Below, piece after piece: positions 17,271 to 26,257 of a DNA stretch of 61,295 nucleotides (position 1 is its first letter; each line of letters begins with the position of its first letter). The notes beneath the pieces were generated by a model. That model saw only the letters and a program-made list of their open reading frames with translations, had not been told where the DNA came from and made no database searches. This stretch comes from Sinomonas mesophila (lineage in GTDB: Bacteria; Actinomycetota; Actinomycetes; Actinomycetales; Micrococcaceae). The stretch spans positions 40,564 to 101,858 of the forward strand of contig NZ_KV908331.1 of assembly GCF_001999765.1 (NCBI RefSeq), given 5' to 3'. A program made the translations under genes and the position numbers.

Positions 17271-17367
17271 GCATGTTTCCGTGATTCCTAGACTCGCAGT
17301 ACCCGAAGCGGGGCGTGACGTGGCTCACGCCGATTCCGCAGCATCGAGTGCTCGAAGAGGAGACATC

Positions 17368-18729
17368 ATGCGAATGCGCACCCCGGCCGCCCTCGCCGCC
17401 ATCACGGCGGCGGCAGCCCTGGCCCTGACCGCCTGCAGCGGCGGCAGCCCGGAGGGCGGAAGCACTGGCGGCGCCGTCGACGGCACGGGCAAGACGCTCA
17501 ACGTGCTCGTCAACGTCAACACGCTCTACCCGGAGCAGCAGAAGCAGTGGTTCACCGACATGCAGGCCAAGTTCAAGGAGAAGACGGGGGCCGAGCTGAA
17601 GTACGAGACCTTCACGTCCGCCAACGAGGAGCTCCAGCGCATCCAGACCTCGGTCGTCTCCGGGCAGGGCCCGGACGTCTACTCGCTCGGCACGACCTTC
17701 ACCCCGACCGCCGTCGCCACCGGCGCCTTCGTCCAGCTCGGCGATGAGGAGTGGAAGAAGGTCGGCGGCAAGGACCGCTTCAACCCCGCGACCCTCGGCA
17801 TCTCCGGCCCGAGCGAGGACCGCCTCTACGGCGTCCCTTACGTCTCGCGCCCCTTCGTCATGGCCTACAACAAGGACATCCTCGCCGCCGCGGGCATCGA
17901 CAAGCCGGCCACGACGTGGGACGGCCTCCTCGAGCAGGCCAAGAAGACCACCGACGCGTCCAAGGGCCAGTATGGGCTCGCGGTGGCCTACAAGGACAAC
18001 TTCGACCCGTGGAAGTTCGTCTGGGCCATGTCCGTCCAGGCGGGGAACGGCATCGTCGACGACGGCAAGGCCAAGATCGACGACCCCGCCATGAAGAAGG
18101 CCTACGAGACCTACTTCGGCTGGCTCACCCAGGACAAGGTGGTCAACCCCGCCTCGGTCGGCTGGAGCAACAGTCAGGCCCTCGCCGAGTTCGCCGCCGG
18201 CAAGGCCGCGTTCTTCCCCATGACGACGTCGAACTCCATCCCGACGCTCGACAAGTCCCCGCTCGCGGGCAAGTACGAGTACGCGATCATGCCCGTCGCG
18301 GCGCCCGGGGACTCCTCGCCGAAGTCCGGCGCGAAGCCCGCGGCCTCGATCCTCTCGGGCGACAACATCGTCGTCGCCGACTACTCGCCGAACAAGGACC
18401 TCGCGTTCGCGTACATCGAGATGGTCACGTCCAAGGATGTCCAGCTCAACTACCAGAAGACGTTCGGCGACCTGCCCGCCAACGCCGAGGGCCTCGCGGC
18501 CCTCGAGAGCGCCCCGCACATGGGCGCCATCACCGAGGCGGCCGAGAAGTCCTACGCGACCCCGTTTACCGGCGCGTGGGGCGACATCCAGCTCGGCCTG
18601 CTCAACGTGACGGTCCAGAGTGTGCCCGAACTCGCGGCGGGGAACGTCCCCGACGCCACCCTGAGCCAGCGGCTCAAGGACGCCCAGGACAAGGCGCAGT
18701 CCTCCCTCGACCGCGCAGGCACCAGCTAG
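17368..18729 (+). CDS. Sugar ABC transporter substrate-binding lipoprotein (CUT1)
   Basis: Receptor of the uronide-cluster importer, 453 residues from the ATG at 17368, which has GAGGAG 7 nt upstream. The signal peptide ends at LTAC (Cys23), followed by a Gly/Ser linker. The mature domain shows the cluster-1 pattern: QTSVVSGQGPDVYSLG, YGVPYVSRPFVMAYNKDIL, and FAAGKAAFFPMTTSNS near residue 275. Its neighbours are two permeases and hexuronate catabolic enzymes, so uronic-acid-containing glycosides are the probable ligand. No ATPase gene is present. Confidence 0.9.
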   Translation: MRMRTPAALAAITAAAALALTACSGGSPEGGSTGGAVDGTGKTLNVLVNVNTLYPEQQKQWFTDMQAKFKEKTGAELKYETFTSANEELQRIQTSVVSGQGPDVYSLGTTFTPTAVATGAFVQLGDEEWKKVGGKDRFNPATLGISGPSEDRLYGVPYVSRPFVMAYNKDILAAAGIDKPATTWDGLLEQAKKTTDASKGQYGLAVAYKDNFDPWKFVWAMSVQAGNGIVDDGKAKIDDPAMKKAYETYFGWLTQDKVVNPASVGWSNSQALAEFAAGKAAFFPMTTSNSIPTLDKSPLAGKYEYAIMPVAAPGDSSPKSGAKPAASILSGDNIVVADYSPNKDLAFAYIEMVTSKDVQLNYQKTFGDLPANAEGLAALESAPHMGAITEAAEKSYATPFTGAWGDIQLGLLNVTVQSVPELAAGNVPDATLSQRLKDAQDKAQSSLDRAGTS

Positions 18730-18751
18730 GCCCCGCAAGGACATGACCCTC

Positions 18752-19723
18752 ATGCGAACAGAACCAGCAACGCGCCCCCGGCCCGCCGCCCCCGCGGCCG
18801 GCCGGGGGCCCGCCCCCGAGGCGGCTCCCCGCCGCGGCCTCACGCGCCGCAACCGGCCCCTGTGGATGCTCATCCCCGGCGGCGTGCTCATGCTCATCGT
18901 CATCGTCGGCCCGATGATCCTCGGCATCTACATGTCGATGCTGGACCTCGACCAGTACACGCTGCGCCGCTGGGTGTCCTCGCCGTTCATCGGCCTGGGC
19001 AACTACATCGAGTCGGTCGTGTCCTCCGGGCTCCTGCGCTCCGTCTGGCTCAGCGTCTCCTACTCGCTCATCGCGATGCTCATCACGCTCCCTCTCGGCG
19101 TCGGCGCGGCCGTGGCCACGCAGAACGCCTTCCGGGGCCGCGGGATCGTGCGCTCGGTCTTCCTCATCCCGTACGTCCTGCCGACCTTCGTCGTCGCGAC
19201 GGTCTGGCGCACGATGTTCCAGCCCGAGGGCGTCGTGGACCGGACGTTCAATGGCCTCGGCATGGACCCGGGCCTCTGGCTCAACGGGCCCAACACCTAC
19301 TGGACCATCATCTTCGTCCAGATCTGGGCCTCGTGGCCGTTCATCTACCTCCTGGCCCTCGCCGGCCTCCAGGCCGTGGACCACGAGGTGCACGAGGCGT
19401 CCGCCCTCGACGGCGCCCTGTGGTGGAAGAAGCTCCGCTACGTCGTCTTCCCCTACCTCAAGGGCCCGCTCTCGCTGGCCTTCCTCATCGGCATGCTGCA
19501 CCACATCAACAACTTCACCCTCCCGTTCGTGCTCTTCGGCATCCCCGCCCCGCATGACATCGAGGTCCTGCCGATGCTGACCTACGTCACGAGCTTCCAG
19601 AGCTTCCGCTTCGGCCTCAGCGCCGCGATGGCGGTCGTGTCCCTCATCCTCATCGCGATCCCCCTGTTCATCTACCTGCGCGCCGTCAAGCTCGACGACG
19701 GCGAGAGCGGAGGCACCAAGTGA
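18752..19723 (+). CDS. Sugar ABC transporter permease (MalF type)
   Basis: Inner-membrane permease of about 323 residues with six helices, the first at LWMLIPGGVLMLIVIVGPMIL. The EAA loop is at EVHEASALDGALWWKKL. The N-terminal 30 residues are Pro/Ala/Arg-rich. An ATG at 18743 is also possible, but AAGGA is only 1 nt away from it and 10 nt from the ATG at 18752. The stop overlaps the next permease by 4 bp. Confidence 0.88.
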   Translation: MRTEPATRPRPAAPAAGRGPAPEAAPRRGLTRRNRPLWMLIPGGVLMLIVIVGPMILGIYMSMLDLDQYTLRRWVSSPFIGLGNYIESVVSSGLLRSVWLSVSYSLIAMLITLPLGVGAAVATQNAFRGRGIVRSVFLIPYVLPTFVVATVWRTMFQPEGVVDRTFNGLGMDPGLWLNGPNTYWTIIFVQIWASWPFIYLLALAGLQAVDHEVHEASALDGALWWKKLRYVVFPYLKGPLSLAFLIGMLHHINNFTLPFVLFGIPAPHDIEVLPMLTYVTSFQSFRFGLSAAMAVVSLILIAIPLFIYLRAVKLDDGESGGTK

Positions 19724-20643
19724 GCGCCACCCTCGACGTCCCCGTCATCCAGGCCCCGCACGAGGTCGACCGCCCCGGCTCCCGCCAGCAGAAGGAGGTG
19801 ACGCGGCTGCTGCCGACGTGGCTGCTCGGCGTCGTCATCGCGGCGCTGTGCGCCTTCGTCCTGCTGCCCCTGCTGTACATCTTCCTCGCGTCCGTCAACA
19901 GCGACCTGAGCGTCGCGCGCGGCGACTTCTGGCCCGAGGCGTTCACGTTCGAGAACTACTCCAAGATCTGGACGAGCGTCGGCCTCGCGAACGGCCTCGC
20001 GAACTCCGTGGTCGTCGCGGGCTCGACCGCCGTCGTCTCCGCCGCGCTCGCCGTCGCCACGGCCTATGTCCTCGTCCGGTACGAGTTCCGCGGCCGGCTC
20101 ACGATGCTGCGCGGGCTCCTCGCGCTCCAGAGCATCCCCGGCACGCTGCTGCTGCTGCCGGTGTTCGTCCTCTACTCGTCCGCCGCGACATACCTCAAGA
20201 TCCAGATCATCGGCACCCACTGGGGCCTGTTCCTGACCTACCTGACCTTCGCCCTGCCCTTCTCGACGTGGGTCATGGTCACCTACCTGCGTGGCCTGCC
20301 GAAGGAGCTCGAGGAGGCGGCCAGGATCGACGGCGCGAGCAACCTCGGCATCCTCACGCGGATCATCCTGCCGCTGAGCTGGCCCGGGATCATCGTCTCC
20401 GGCATCTTCGCGTTCCTGCTCGGCTGGAACGACGTGCTCTTCGCCTCGATCATGACCCGGCCCGAGAGCCAGACGGCTGCCGTGGCCCTGCAGATCTTCG
20501 CGACGAGCACCGAGGGCGGCGCGGTCCCCTACTACGGCCAGATGATGGCGAGCGCCCTCGTGTGCGCCGCGCCCGTCGTCATCCTCTACCTGTTCTTCCA
20601 GAAGTACCTAGTGGGCGGCCTGACCGCCGGAGGAGTGAAGTGA
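19720..20643 (+). CDS. Sugar ABC transporter permease (MalG type)
   Basis: Second permease, 307 residues, GTG start overlapping the previous stop. Six helices; the EAA motif is ELEEAARIDGASNLGIL. The C-terminus YLVGGLTAGGVK is typical for MalG-like CUT1 permeases. Downstream catabolic genes follow with overlaps or very short gaps, so uptake and breakdown are transcribed together. Confidence 0.9.
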   Translation: MSATLDVPVIQAPHEVDRPGSRQQKEVTRLLPTWLLGVVIAALCAFVLLPLLYIFLASVNSDLSVARGDFWPEAFTFENYSKIWTSVGLANGLANSVVVAGSTAVVSAALAVATAYVLVRYEFRGRLTMLRGLLALQSIPGTLLLLPVFVLYSSAATYLKIQIIGTHWGLFLTYLTFALPFSTWVMVTYLRGLPKELEEAARIDGASNLGILTRIILPLSWPGIIVSGIFAFLLGWNDVLFASIMTRPESQTAAVALQIFATSTEGGAVPYYGQMMASALVCAAPVVILYLFFQKYLVGGLTAGGVK

Positions 20644-20645
20644 GC

Positions 20646-21527
20646 ATGAGCGCAGCGGAAGAGAAGGCAGCGGAAGAGAAGGCAGCGCAAGAGAAGACAG
20701 TGCACTGGGACCTCTCGGGCTTCGGCGACGAGATCGATGCCGACCCGCGCGTCCAGGCCGCCGTCCTGCGCGCCCTCGGCGCGCGCCACATCGAGGTCCG
20801 CAGCGCGTGGGGGACCAACATCGTGGACCTCTCAGAGGAGCAGCTCGCGCAGCTCAAGGCGATCCTCGACGAGGCGGGCCTCAAGGCCTCGGCGATCGCC
20901 TCACCCATCGGGAAGGTCGACGTCGGGCTCCCGGTCGAGCACGAGGTCGAGCGCCTGGGCCGTGCCCTGCGCGCCGCCGAGGTCCTCGGCGCGCCCTACA
21001 TCCGCATCTTCTCCTTCTACTACGAGGGCAGGACGCCCGAGGACGTCCGCGACGCGGTGATCGAGCGCATGACGGCGCTCGCCCGCCGCGCCGAGGGGAC
21101 CGGCGTCGTGCTCGTGCACGAGAACGAGAAGGACATCTTCGGCGACATCCCCGAGCGCGTGCGCGACATCGTCGAGACCGTGGACTCCCCCTCGCTCAAG
21201 CTCGCGTGGGATCCGGCCAATTTCGTCCAGGTCGGGGTCAAGCCCTTCACCCAGGGCTACGAGATGCTCCGCCCCCACGTCGTCTACCTCCAGGTCAAGG
21301 ACGCGCTCGCGGGCAGCGGGAGGGTCGTGCCGGCCGGCGAGGGCGACGGCGAGGTGCGCGCCACCGTCGAGGCCCTGCGGGACAGCGGGTACACGGGCTT
21401 CGCCTCGCTCGAGCCGCACCTCGCGGACGCCTTCGAGCTCGGCGGCTTCAGCGGGCCCGAGGCGTTCGGCGTGGCCGCTCGGGCCTTCGCGAGGGTCCTT
21501 GAGCGCGCGGGCGTGGAGGCGGACTGA
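20646..21527 (+). CDS. Sugar phosphate isomerase/epimerase-family TIM-barrel protein
   Basis: A 293-residue AP_endonuc_2-type barrel. A GGAGGAG site lies 10 nt before the ATG at 20646; a GTG at 20640 overlapping the permease stop is an alternative. The first 16 residues are three AAEEK-like units from a 15-bp tandem repeat. Probable metal-site residues are Glu in LVHENEKD, Asp in AWDPANF and Glu in SLEPHL. It is not close in sequence to the isomerase at 14088. Lying just before uxaC, it probably prepares a keto-sugar or releases the uronate. Confidence 0.85.
   Translation: MSAAEEKAAEEKAAQEKTVHWDLSGFGDEIDADPRVQAAVLRALGARHIEVRSAWGTNIVDLSEEQLAQLKAILDEAGLKASAIASPIGKVDVGLPVEHEVERLGRALRAAEVLGAPYIRIFSFYYEGRTPEDVRDAVIERMTALARRAEGTGVVLVHENEKDIFGDIPERVRDIVETVDSPSLKLAWDPANFVQVGVKPFTQGYEMLRPHVVYLQVKDALAGSGRVVPAGEGDGEVRATVEALRDSGYTGFASLEPHLADAFELGGFSGPEAFGVAARAFARVLERAGVEAD
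20652..20696 (+). repeat. Three 15-bp tandem repeats encoding AAEEK
   Basis: GCAGCGGAAGAGAAG at 20652, 20667 and, with one substitution, 20682. It encodes a charged N-terminal extension on the TIM-barrel isomerase, in frame, so copy number can vary harmlessly. Confidence 0.9.
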
Positions 21528-21528
21528 C

Positions 21529-22956
21529 GTGACAGACTCCATCGCGGCCAATCCCGACCGACTGCTCCCGGCCGACCCCGGAACTCGCGCCATCGCGCGA
21601 GAGCTGCTCGCCGACGTCGAGGGCCTGCCGATCCTGTCCCCGCACGGCCACGTGCCGGCCGAGATGATCGCCGAGGACACCCCGTTTCCCGACCCCACCG
21701 CCCTGCTCGTGAGCCCGGACCACTACGTGACCCGCCTCGTCCACGCCGCGGGGACCCCGCTCAGCGGCCTCCGCGTCGGCGGCACGGAAGGCTCGGCGTC
21801 GGTCGATTCCCGCACCGCGTGGCGCAACTTCGCCGCCGCGTGGCCGCTCTTCGACGGGACCGCCTCTGGCTACTGGCTCCGGAGCGAGTTCGAGCACGTC
21901 TTCGGCCTGCCGTCCGAGATGGTCGAGACCCTGTCCGCGGACACTGCTGATGCTGTCTATGACGCGATCTCGGCCAGGCTCGCCGAGCCCTCGTTCCGCC
22001 CGCGGCAACTCTTCGCGGACTTCAACATCGAGGTCCTCGCCACGACCGACGACCCGCTCGACCCGCTCGAGGCGCACGCCCTGCTCGCCAAGGACGAGTC
22101 CTTCCCCGGCCGCGTCCTGCCGACCTTCCGCCCGGACCCCTACATCAACGTCGCCCACCCCGAATGGGCCGAGCGCGTGGACCGGCTCACGGCGGAAGCG
22201 GCCGACGGCGTCGACGGCTACGCGGGCTACCTCCGCGCGCTGACGAACCGCCGCCGCTACTTCGTCGAGCACGGCGCCGTGAGCGCGGACCACGGCGTCC
22301 GCACCCCGCTCACCCTCAAGCTGGACCGGGCCGAGGCCGAGGGCCTCTTCGCCAAGGCGCGCCGCGGCGAGGCCACGGCGGCAGAGCGCGACGCGTTCGA
22401 GGCGCACATGATCTACGAGATGGCGCGGATGAGCGTCGAGGACGGCCTCGTCATGACCATCCACCCCGGCTCGTTCCGCAACCACCACGCCCCGACGTTC
22501 GAGGCCTACGGCGCGGACACCGGCCACGACATCCCGTTCGCGATCGACTACACCGAGGGCATCCGGCCGCTCCTGGCGGATTTCGGCACCGCGGAGGGCT
22601 TCCACCTCGTGCTGTTCACCCTCGACGAGACGGTGTTCTCGCGCGAGCTCGCCCCGCTCGCCGGGTTCTACCCGTCGGTGTTCATCGGCGCCCCGTGGTG
22701 GTTCCTCGACGCCCCGGACGCGATGCTGCGCTTCCGCTCGGCCGTGACCGAGACGGCGGGCTTCTCCCGCTCCTCTGGCTTCATCGACGACACGCGCGCG
22801 TTCTGCTCGATCCCCGCCCGCCACGACGCGTCCCGCCGGGTCGAGGCGAGCTTCCTCGCCCGCCTCGTGGCCGAGCACCGGATCACCGAGGCCCGGGCCC
22901 ACGAGATCATCGTGGACCTCGTCGACGGCGCGCCGCGGCGGGTGTTCAAGCTGTGA
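21529..22956 (+). CDS. uxaC: Glucuronate isomerase
   Basis: Isomerises D-glucuronate to D-fructuronate (or galacturonate to tagaturonate), the first step of hexuronate catabolism. The 475-residue length is normal for UxaC. The metal-binding SPHGHVPAEM motif is at the N-terminus, with MTIHPGSFRNHH and the C-terminal [15 protein letters not shown] as further family markers. The GTG at 21529 is preceded by GGAGG. It overlaps the next gene by 4 bp, so the pathway order isomerase, reductase, dehydratase is kept in the operon. Confidence 0.94.
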   Translation: MTDSIAANPDRLLPADPGTRAIARELLADVEGLPILSPHGHVPAEMIAEDTPFPDPTALLVSPDHYVTRLVHAAGTPLSGLRVGGTEGSASVDSRTAWRNFAAAWPLFDGTASGYWLRSEFEHVFGLPSEMVETLSADTADAVYDAISARLAEPSFRPRQLFADFNIEVLATTDDPLDPLEAHALLAKDESFPGRVLPTFRPDPYINVAHPEWAERVDRLTAEAADGVDGYAGYLRALTNRRRYFVEHGAVSADHGVRTPLTLKLDRAEAEGLFAKARRGEATAAERDAFEAHMIYEMARMSVEDGLVMTIHPGSFRNHHAPTFEAYGADTGHDIPFAIDYTEGIRPLLADFGTAEGFHLVLFTLDETVFSRELAPLAGFYPSVFIGAPWWFLDAPDAMLRFRSAVTETAGFSRSSGFIDDTRAFCSIPARHDASRRVEASFLARLVAEHRITEARAHEIIVDLVDGAPRRVFKL

Positions 22957-24275
22957 GCGCGCTGCAGGACACCACGAGGGCGCTGCCGCTCGTGGGCCGC
23001 GCTGGCGCTCCCGCGCCCCCCGTCCGCATCGTCCACCTCGGCCTCGGCGCCTTCCACCGCTCCCACCAGGCCTGGTTCACGGCGCACGCTCCGGACGCCG
23101 CCGAGTGGGGCATCGCCGCCTTCACGGGCCGGCGCCCCGACGCGGCGCGCACGCTCTCGGCGCAGGACGGCGTCTTCACGCTCATCGAGCGCGGGCCGGA
23201 CGGCGACCGGTTCGAGCTCGTGGGCTCGATCGCCGAGGCCGTCGACGGCGCCGACACGGCCCGGCTGGGGGAGCTCCTCGCAGCACCGACGACGTCGATC
23301 GTGACCCTCACGGTGACCGAGGCCGTCTACGAGAGGGACGACGACGACTCGCCCCTCGCGCGCCTCGTCCGCGGCCTCGCGGCCCGCCGGGCAGCGGGCG
23401 GCGGCGGGCTCGCCGTCGTCAGCTGCGACAACCTCGCGCGCAACGGCGAGGTGGCGGAAGCCGCCGTCCTGCGGCGCGCGGCGGCCGACCCTGGGCTCGC
23501 CGGCTGGATCCGCGAGCACGTGACCTTCGTGGGCACCTCGGTGGACCGCATCACCCCGCGCACGACGCCGGACGACGTCGCCGAGGTCGCGGCCCGGTGC
23601 GGCTACCGCGATGAGGCGCCCGTGGTGGCCGAGCCGTTCGCGAACTGGATCCTCGCCGGCGAGTTCCCCGCGGGCCGTCCGCGCTGGGAGGACGCCGGGG
23701 CGCAGTTCGTGGAGGACCTCGAGCCGTTCGAGAACCGCAAGCTGTGGCTGCTCAACGGCGCGCACTCGATCCTGGCCTATGCAGGCCAGCTGCGCGGGCA
23801 CGCGACCGTCGCCGAGGCGCTCGCGGACCCGGACTGCCGCGCGGCGATGGAGGCCTTCTGGGATGAGGCGGCCCGCCACCTCACGCACCCCGGGCTCGAC
23901 GTGCCCGGGTACCGCGAGGCACTCGTGGCCCGATTCTCGAACCCCCGCATCGCCCACCACCTCGCCCAGATCGCGGCGGACGGCACGACCAAGCTGCGCA
24001 TGCGGGCGGTCCCGGTGCTCTCCGCGGAGCTCCGGGCGGGGCGCTCGGGTGTCGCGGCATCGCGCATGATCTCCGCGTGGATGGACTTCGTCTCGTCCGG
24101 AGCAGCCGGGCAGGACGGGTTCCAGGACCCGCTCCGGGACGCCGTCCTCGAGGCGGCGACGCTCGAGGGCCGCGAGCGGACGCAGGCGCTCCTGGCCCTC
24201 GTCTCGCCGGCCCTCGCCGACGACGCCGTCGTCGTGAGCCGGATCGACGCCCTCCGCGGATCCCTCACCTCCTGA
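22953..24275 (+). CDS. uxuB: Fructuronate reductase / mannitol dehydrogenase family
   Basis: A 440-residue long-chain NAD-dependent polyol dehydrogenase. The N-terminal Rossmann motif is [28 protein letters not shown] and the catalytic-site stretch [16 protein letters not shown], with the Lys-Leu...Asn...His pattern, are the family signature. Between glucuronate isomerase and mannonate dehydratase it most likely reduces fructuronate to mannonate (UxuB), although sequence alone does not exclude tagaturonate or mannitol. The GTG start overlaps the uxaC stop. Confidence 0.85.
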   Translation: MSALQDTTRALPLVGRAGAPAPPVRIVHLGLGAFHRSHQAWFTAHAPDAAEWGIAAFTGRRPDAARTLSAQDGVFTLIERGPDGDRFELVGSIAEAVDGADTARLGELLAAPTTSIVTLTVTEAVYERDDDDSPLARLVRGLAARRAAGGGGLAVVSCDNLARNGEVAEAAVLRRAAADPGLAGWIREHVTFVGTSVDRITPRTTPDDVAEVAARCGYRDEAPVVAEPFANWILAGEFPAGRPRWEDAGAQFVEDLEPFENRKLWLLNGAHSILAYAGQLRGHATVAEALADPDCRAAMEAFWDEAARHLTHPGLDVPGYREALVARFSNPRIAHHLAQIAADGTTKLRMRAVPVLSAELRAGRSGVAASRMISAWMDFVSSGAAGQDGFQDPLRDAVLEAATLEGRERTQALLALVSPALADDAVVVSRIDALRGSLTS

Positions 24276-24295
24276 CCTCCTCGAAAGGAACGACC

Positions 24296-25525
24296 ATGAA
24301 GATCGTCTCCGCTGAAGTCTTCGTGACCAGCCCGACCCGCAACTTCGTGACCCTCAGGCTCACGACCGACGAGGGGATCATCGGCATCGGCGACGCGACC
24401 CTCAACGGCCGCGAGCTCGCCGTCGCCGCCTACCTCAAGGAGCACGTGGCCCAGCTGCTCGTGGGCCGCGACGCGCACCGCATCGAGGACACGTGGCAGT
24501 TCCTCTACCGCTCGTCCTACTGGCGCCGCGGGCCAGTAACCATGGCGGCCATCGCGGCCGTCGACATGGCGCTGTGGGACATCAAGGGCAAGGCCGCCGG
24601 CATGCCGGTCTACCAGCTCCTCGGCGGGGCGTCCCGCAACGGCCTGCGCGCCTACGGGCACGCGTCCGGCACGGACATCCCGCAGCTCTTCGATTCGATA
24701 CGCGAGCACCTCGAGCTCGGCTACAAGTCCATCCGGATCCAGACGGCGATCCCGGGCATCAAGGCCGTCTACGGCGTCGCGGCCCAAGCCCAGTCCTCGG
24801 GCGAGCGCTACGACTACGAGCCCGCCGGCCGCGGCGCGTACCCGCTCGAGGAGGACTGGGACACGCGGGCCTACCTGCGGCACCTGCCCACCGTCTTCGA
24901 GGCGGTGCGCAACGAGTTCGGCCCCGAGATCCCGCTCCTGCACGACGGCCACCACCGCATGACCCCGATCCAGGCCGCCAAGCTCGGCAAGGCCCTCGAG
25001 CCCTACGACCTCTTCTGGCTCGAGGACTGCACCCCGGCTGAGAACCAGGACGCCCTGCGCCTCGTGCGCCAGCACACCACGACGCCGCTCGCCATCGGCG
25101 AGGTCTTCAACACGGTGTGGGACTTCCAGACCCTCATCAAGGAGCAGCTCATCGATTACGTCCGCGCAGCCTCGACCCACTTCGGCGGCATCTCGCCCCT
25201 GAAGAAGGTCATGGACTACGCGGCGCAGTACCAGATCAAGTCCGGCTTCCACGGCCCGACCGACATCTCCCCCGTGGGCTTCGCGGCCCAGCTGCACGTG
25301 GGCCTCGCGATCCACAACTACGGGATCCAGGAGTACATGCAGCACTCCGAGGCGACGAACACGGTCTTCGAGCAGTCCATGACCTTCGCGGACGGCTACC
25401 TCCATCCCGGCGACCAGCCCGGCCTCGGCGTCGAGTTCAATGAGGAGGCCGCCAACTCCTTCCCGTACCAGCAGGCCTACCTGCCCTACAACCGTCTCGT
25501 CGACGGCACGGTCCACGACTGGTGA
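24296..25525 (+). CDS. manD: D-mannonate dehydratase, enolase superfamily (ManD/RspA type)
   Basis: Dehydrates D-mannonate to 2-keto-3-deoxygluconate. The 409-residue product is the enolase-superfamily form, not the unrelated UxuA. Visible features are the capping-domain start [21 protein letters not shown], the RYDYEP segment, Mg ligands in HDGHHR, LEDC and GEVFN, and the C-terminal [14 protein letters not shown] precedes the ATG. Downstream ketodeoxygluconate kinase and aldolase are not in the window and must be elsewhere. Confidence 0.92.
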   Translation: MKIVSAEVFVTSPTRNFVTLRLTTDEGIIGIGDATLNGRELAVAAYLKEHVAQLLVGRDAHRIEDTWQFLYRSSYWRRGPVTMAAIAAVDMALWDIKGKAAGMPVYQLLGGASRNGLRAYGHASGTDIPQLFDSIREHLELGYKSIRIQTAIPGIKAVYGVAAQAQSSGERYDYEPAGRGAYPLEEDWDTRAYLRHLPTVFEAVRNEFGPEIPLLHDGHHRMTPIQAAKLGKALEPYDLFWLEDCTPAENQDALRLVRQHTTTPLAIGEVFNTVWDFQTLIKEQLIDYVRAASTHFGGISPLKKVMDYAAQYQIKSGFHGPTDISPVGFAAQLHVGLAIHNYGIQEYMQHSEATNTVFEQSMTFADGYLHPGDQPGLGVEFNEEAANSFPYQQAYLPYNRLVDGTVHDW

Positions 25526-26076
25526 GTGCGGGGATGGCGCAGGACGCGGGGGCGCTCGGTGCCCGCGTGGGGACCGCCTTCAAGGTGATCGCCATGGGCG
25601 TCTCGGGCTGCGGCAAGAGCACCGTGGGCCGGCTCCTCGCCGACGAGCTCGGCGGCGAATTCTTGGACGGGGATGCGCTGCACCCGGCGTCGAACGTCGC
25701 CAAGATGGCCTCCGGGACGCCGCTCACGGACGAGGACCGGGAACCGTGGCTCCGCGAGATCGGCGCCCGGCTCGCCGCGGCCGAGGGGACGCTCGTGATC
25801 GGCTGCAGCGCGCTCAAGGTGGCCTACCGAGACCTCATCCGCGCTGCCGCGCCGGAGACGGCGTTCGTCCACCTCCACGGCAGCCGTGAGCTCCTCGCCG
25901 AGCGCATGGCGGCCCGGACGGACCATTTCATGCCGGTGTCCCTCCTCGACTCGCAGCTCGCGACCCTCGAGGAGCTCGAGCCGGACGAGCGCGGGGCCGC
26001 GTTCGACATCGCCGAGTCGCCACAGGAGATCGCCGCGGCGGCCGCCGACTGGCTGCGCTCGCATCCGACCGCCTGA
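25522..26076 (+). CDS. gntK: Gluconokinase
   Basis: A 184-residue small P-loop kinase that phosphorylates D-gluconate to 6-phosphogluconate. Walker A is GVSGCGKST (residues 26-34), followed by [25 protein letters not shown] and [10 protein letters not shown], the GntK signature. It starts at a GTG overlapping the manD stop. Its presence suggests that gluconate is a second product or substrate of the cluster, or that a sugar acid is shuttled to the pentose phosphate pathway. A hairpin terminator follows. Confidence 0.92.
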   Translation: MSAGMAQDAGALGARVGTAFKVIAMGVSGCGKSTVGRLLADELGGEFLDGDALHPASNVAKMASGTPLTDEDREPWLREIGARLAAAEGTLVIGCSALKVAYRDLIRAAAPETAFVHLHGSRELLAERMAARTDHFMPVSLLDSQLATLEELEPDERGAAFDIAESPQEIAAAAADWLRSHPTA

Positions 26077-26096
26077 CTCGGCCGGTGCGCAAGGGC

Positions 26097-26129
26097 GGGC
26101 GACGGCGGATGCATTACCCGCCGTCGCCC
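26097..26129. terminator. Hairpin terminator after gntK
   Basis: GGGCGACGGCGG (26097-26108) and CCGCCGTCGCCC (26118-26129) form a perfect 12-bp stem with a 9-nt loop. There is no T-run, but this is a strong candidate end for the long uronide operon. Confidence 0.75.
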
Positions 26130-26132
26130 AGC

Positions 26133-26230
26133 CCGTGCGCATTAATCAACATTTCGGCGAATTCCCAGTTTCATGTCGTTTACTGGACATTCATCAAAAG
26201 AATGTCTTTCATGAGTTCACAGGGGAACGA
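26133..26230. other. AT-rich leader/promoter patch
   Basis: About 95 bp of clearly lower GC than the flanks, with ATTAATCAACATT, TTTACTGGACATT and AAAAGAATG. It lies between the gntK terminator and the metallophosphoesterase. It probably contains that gene's promoter; no tRNA, attachment-site or IS remnant is evident. Confidence 0.5.
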
Positions 26231-26257
26231 ACCGACGACGTGAGAAGGCTCGAGAAG

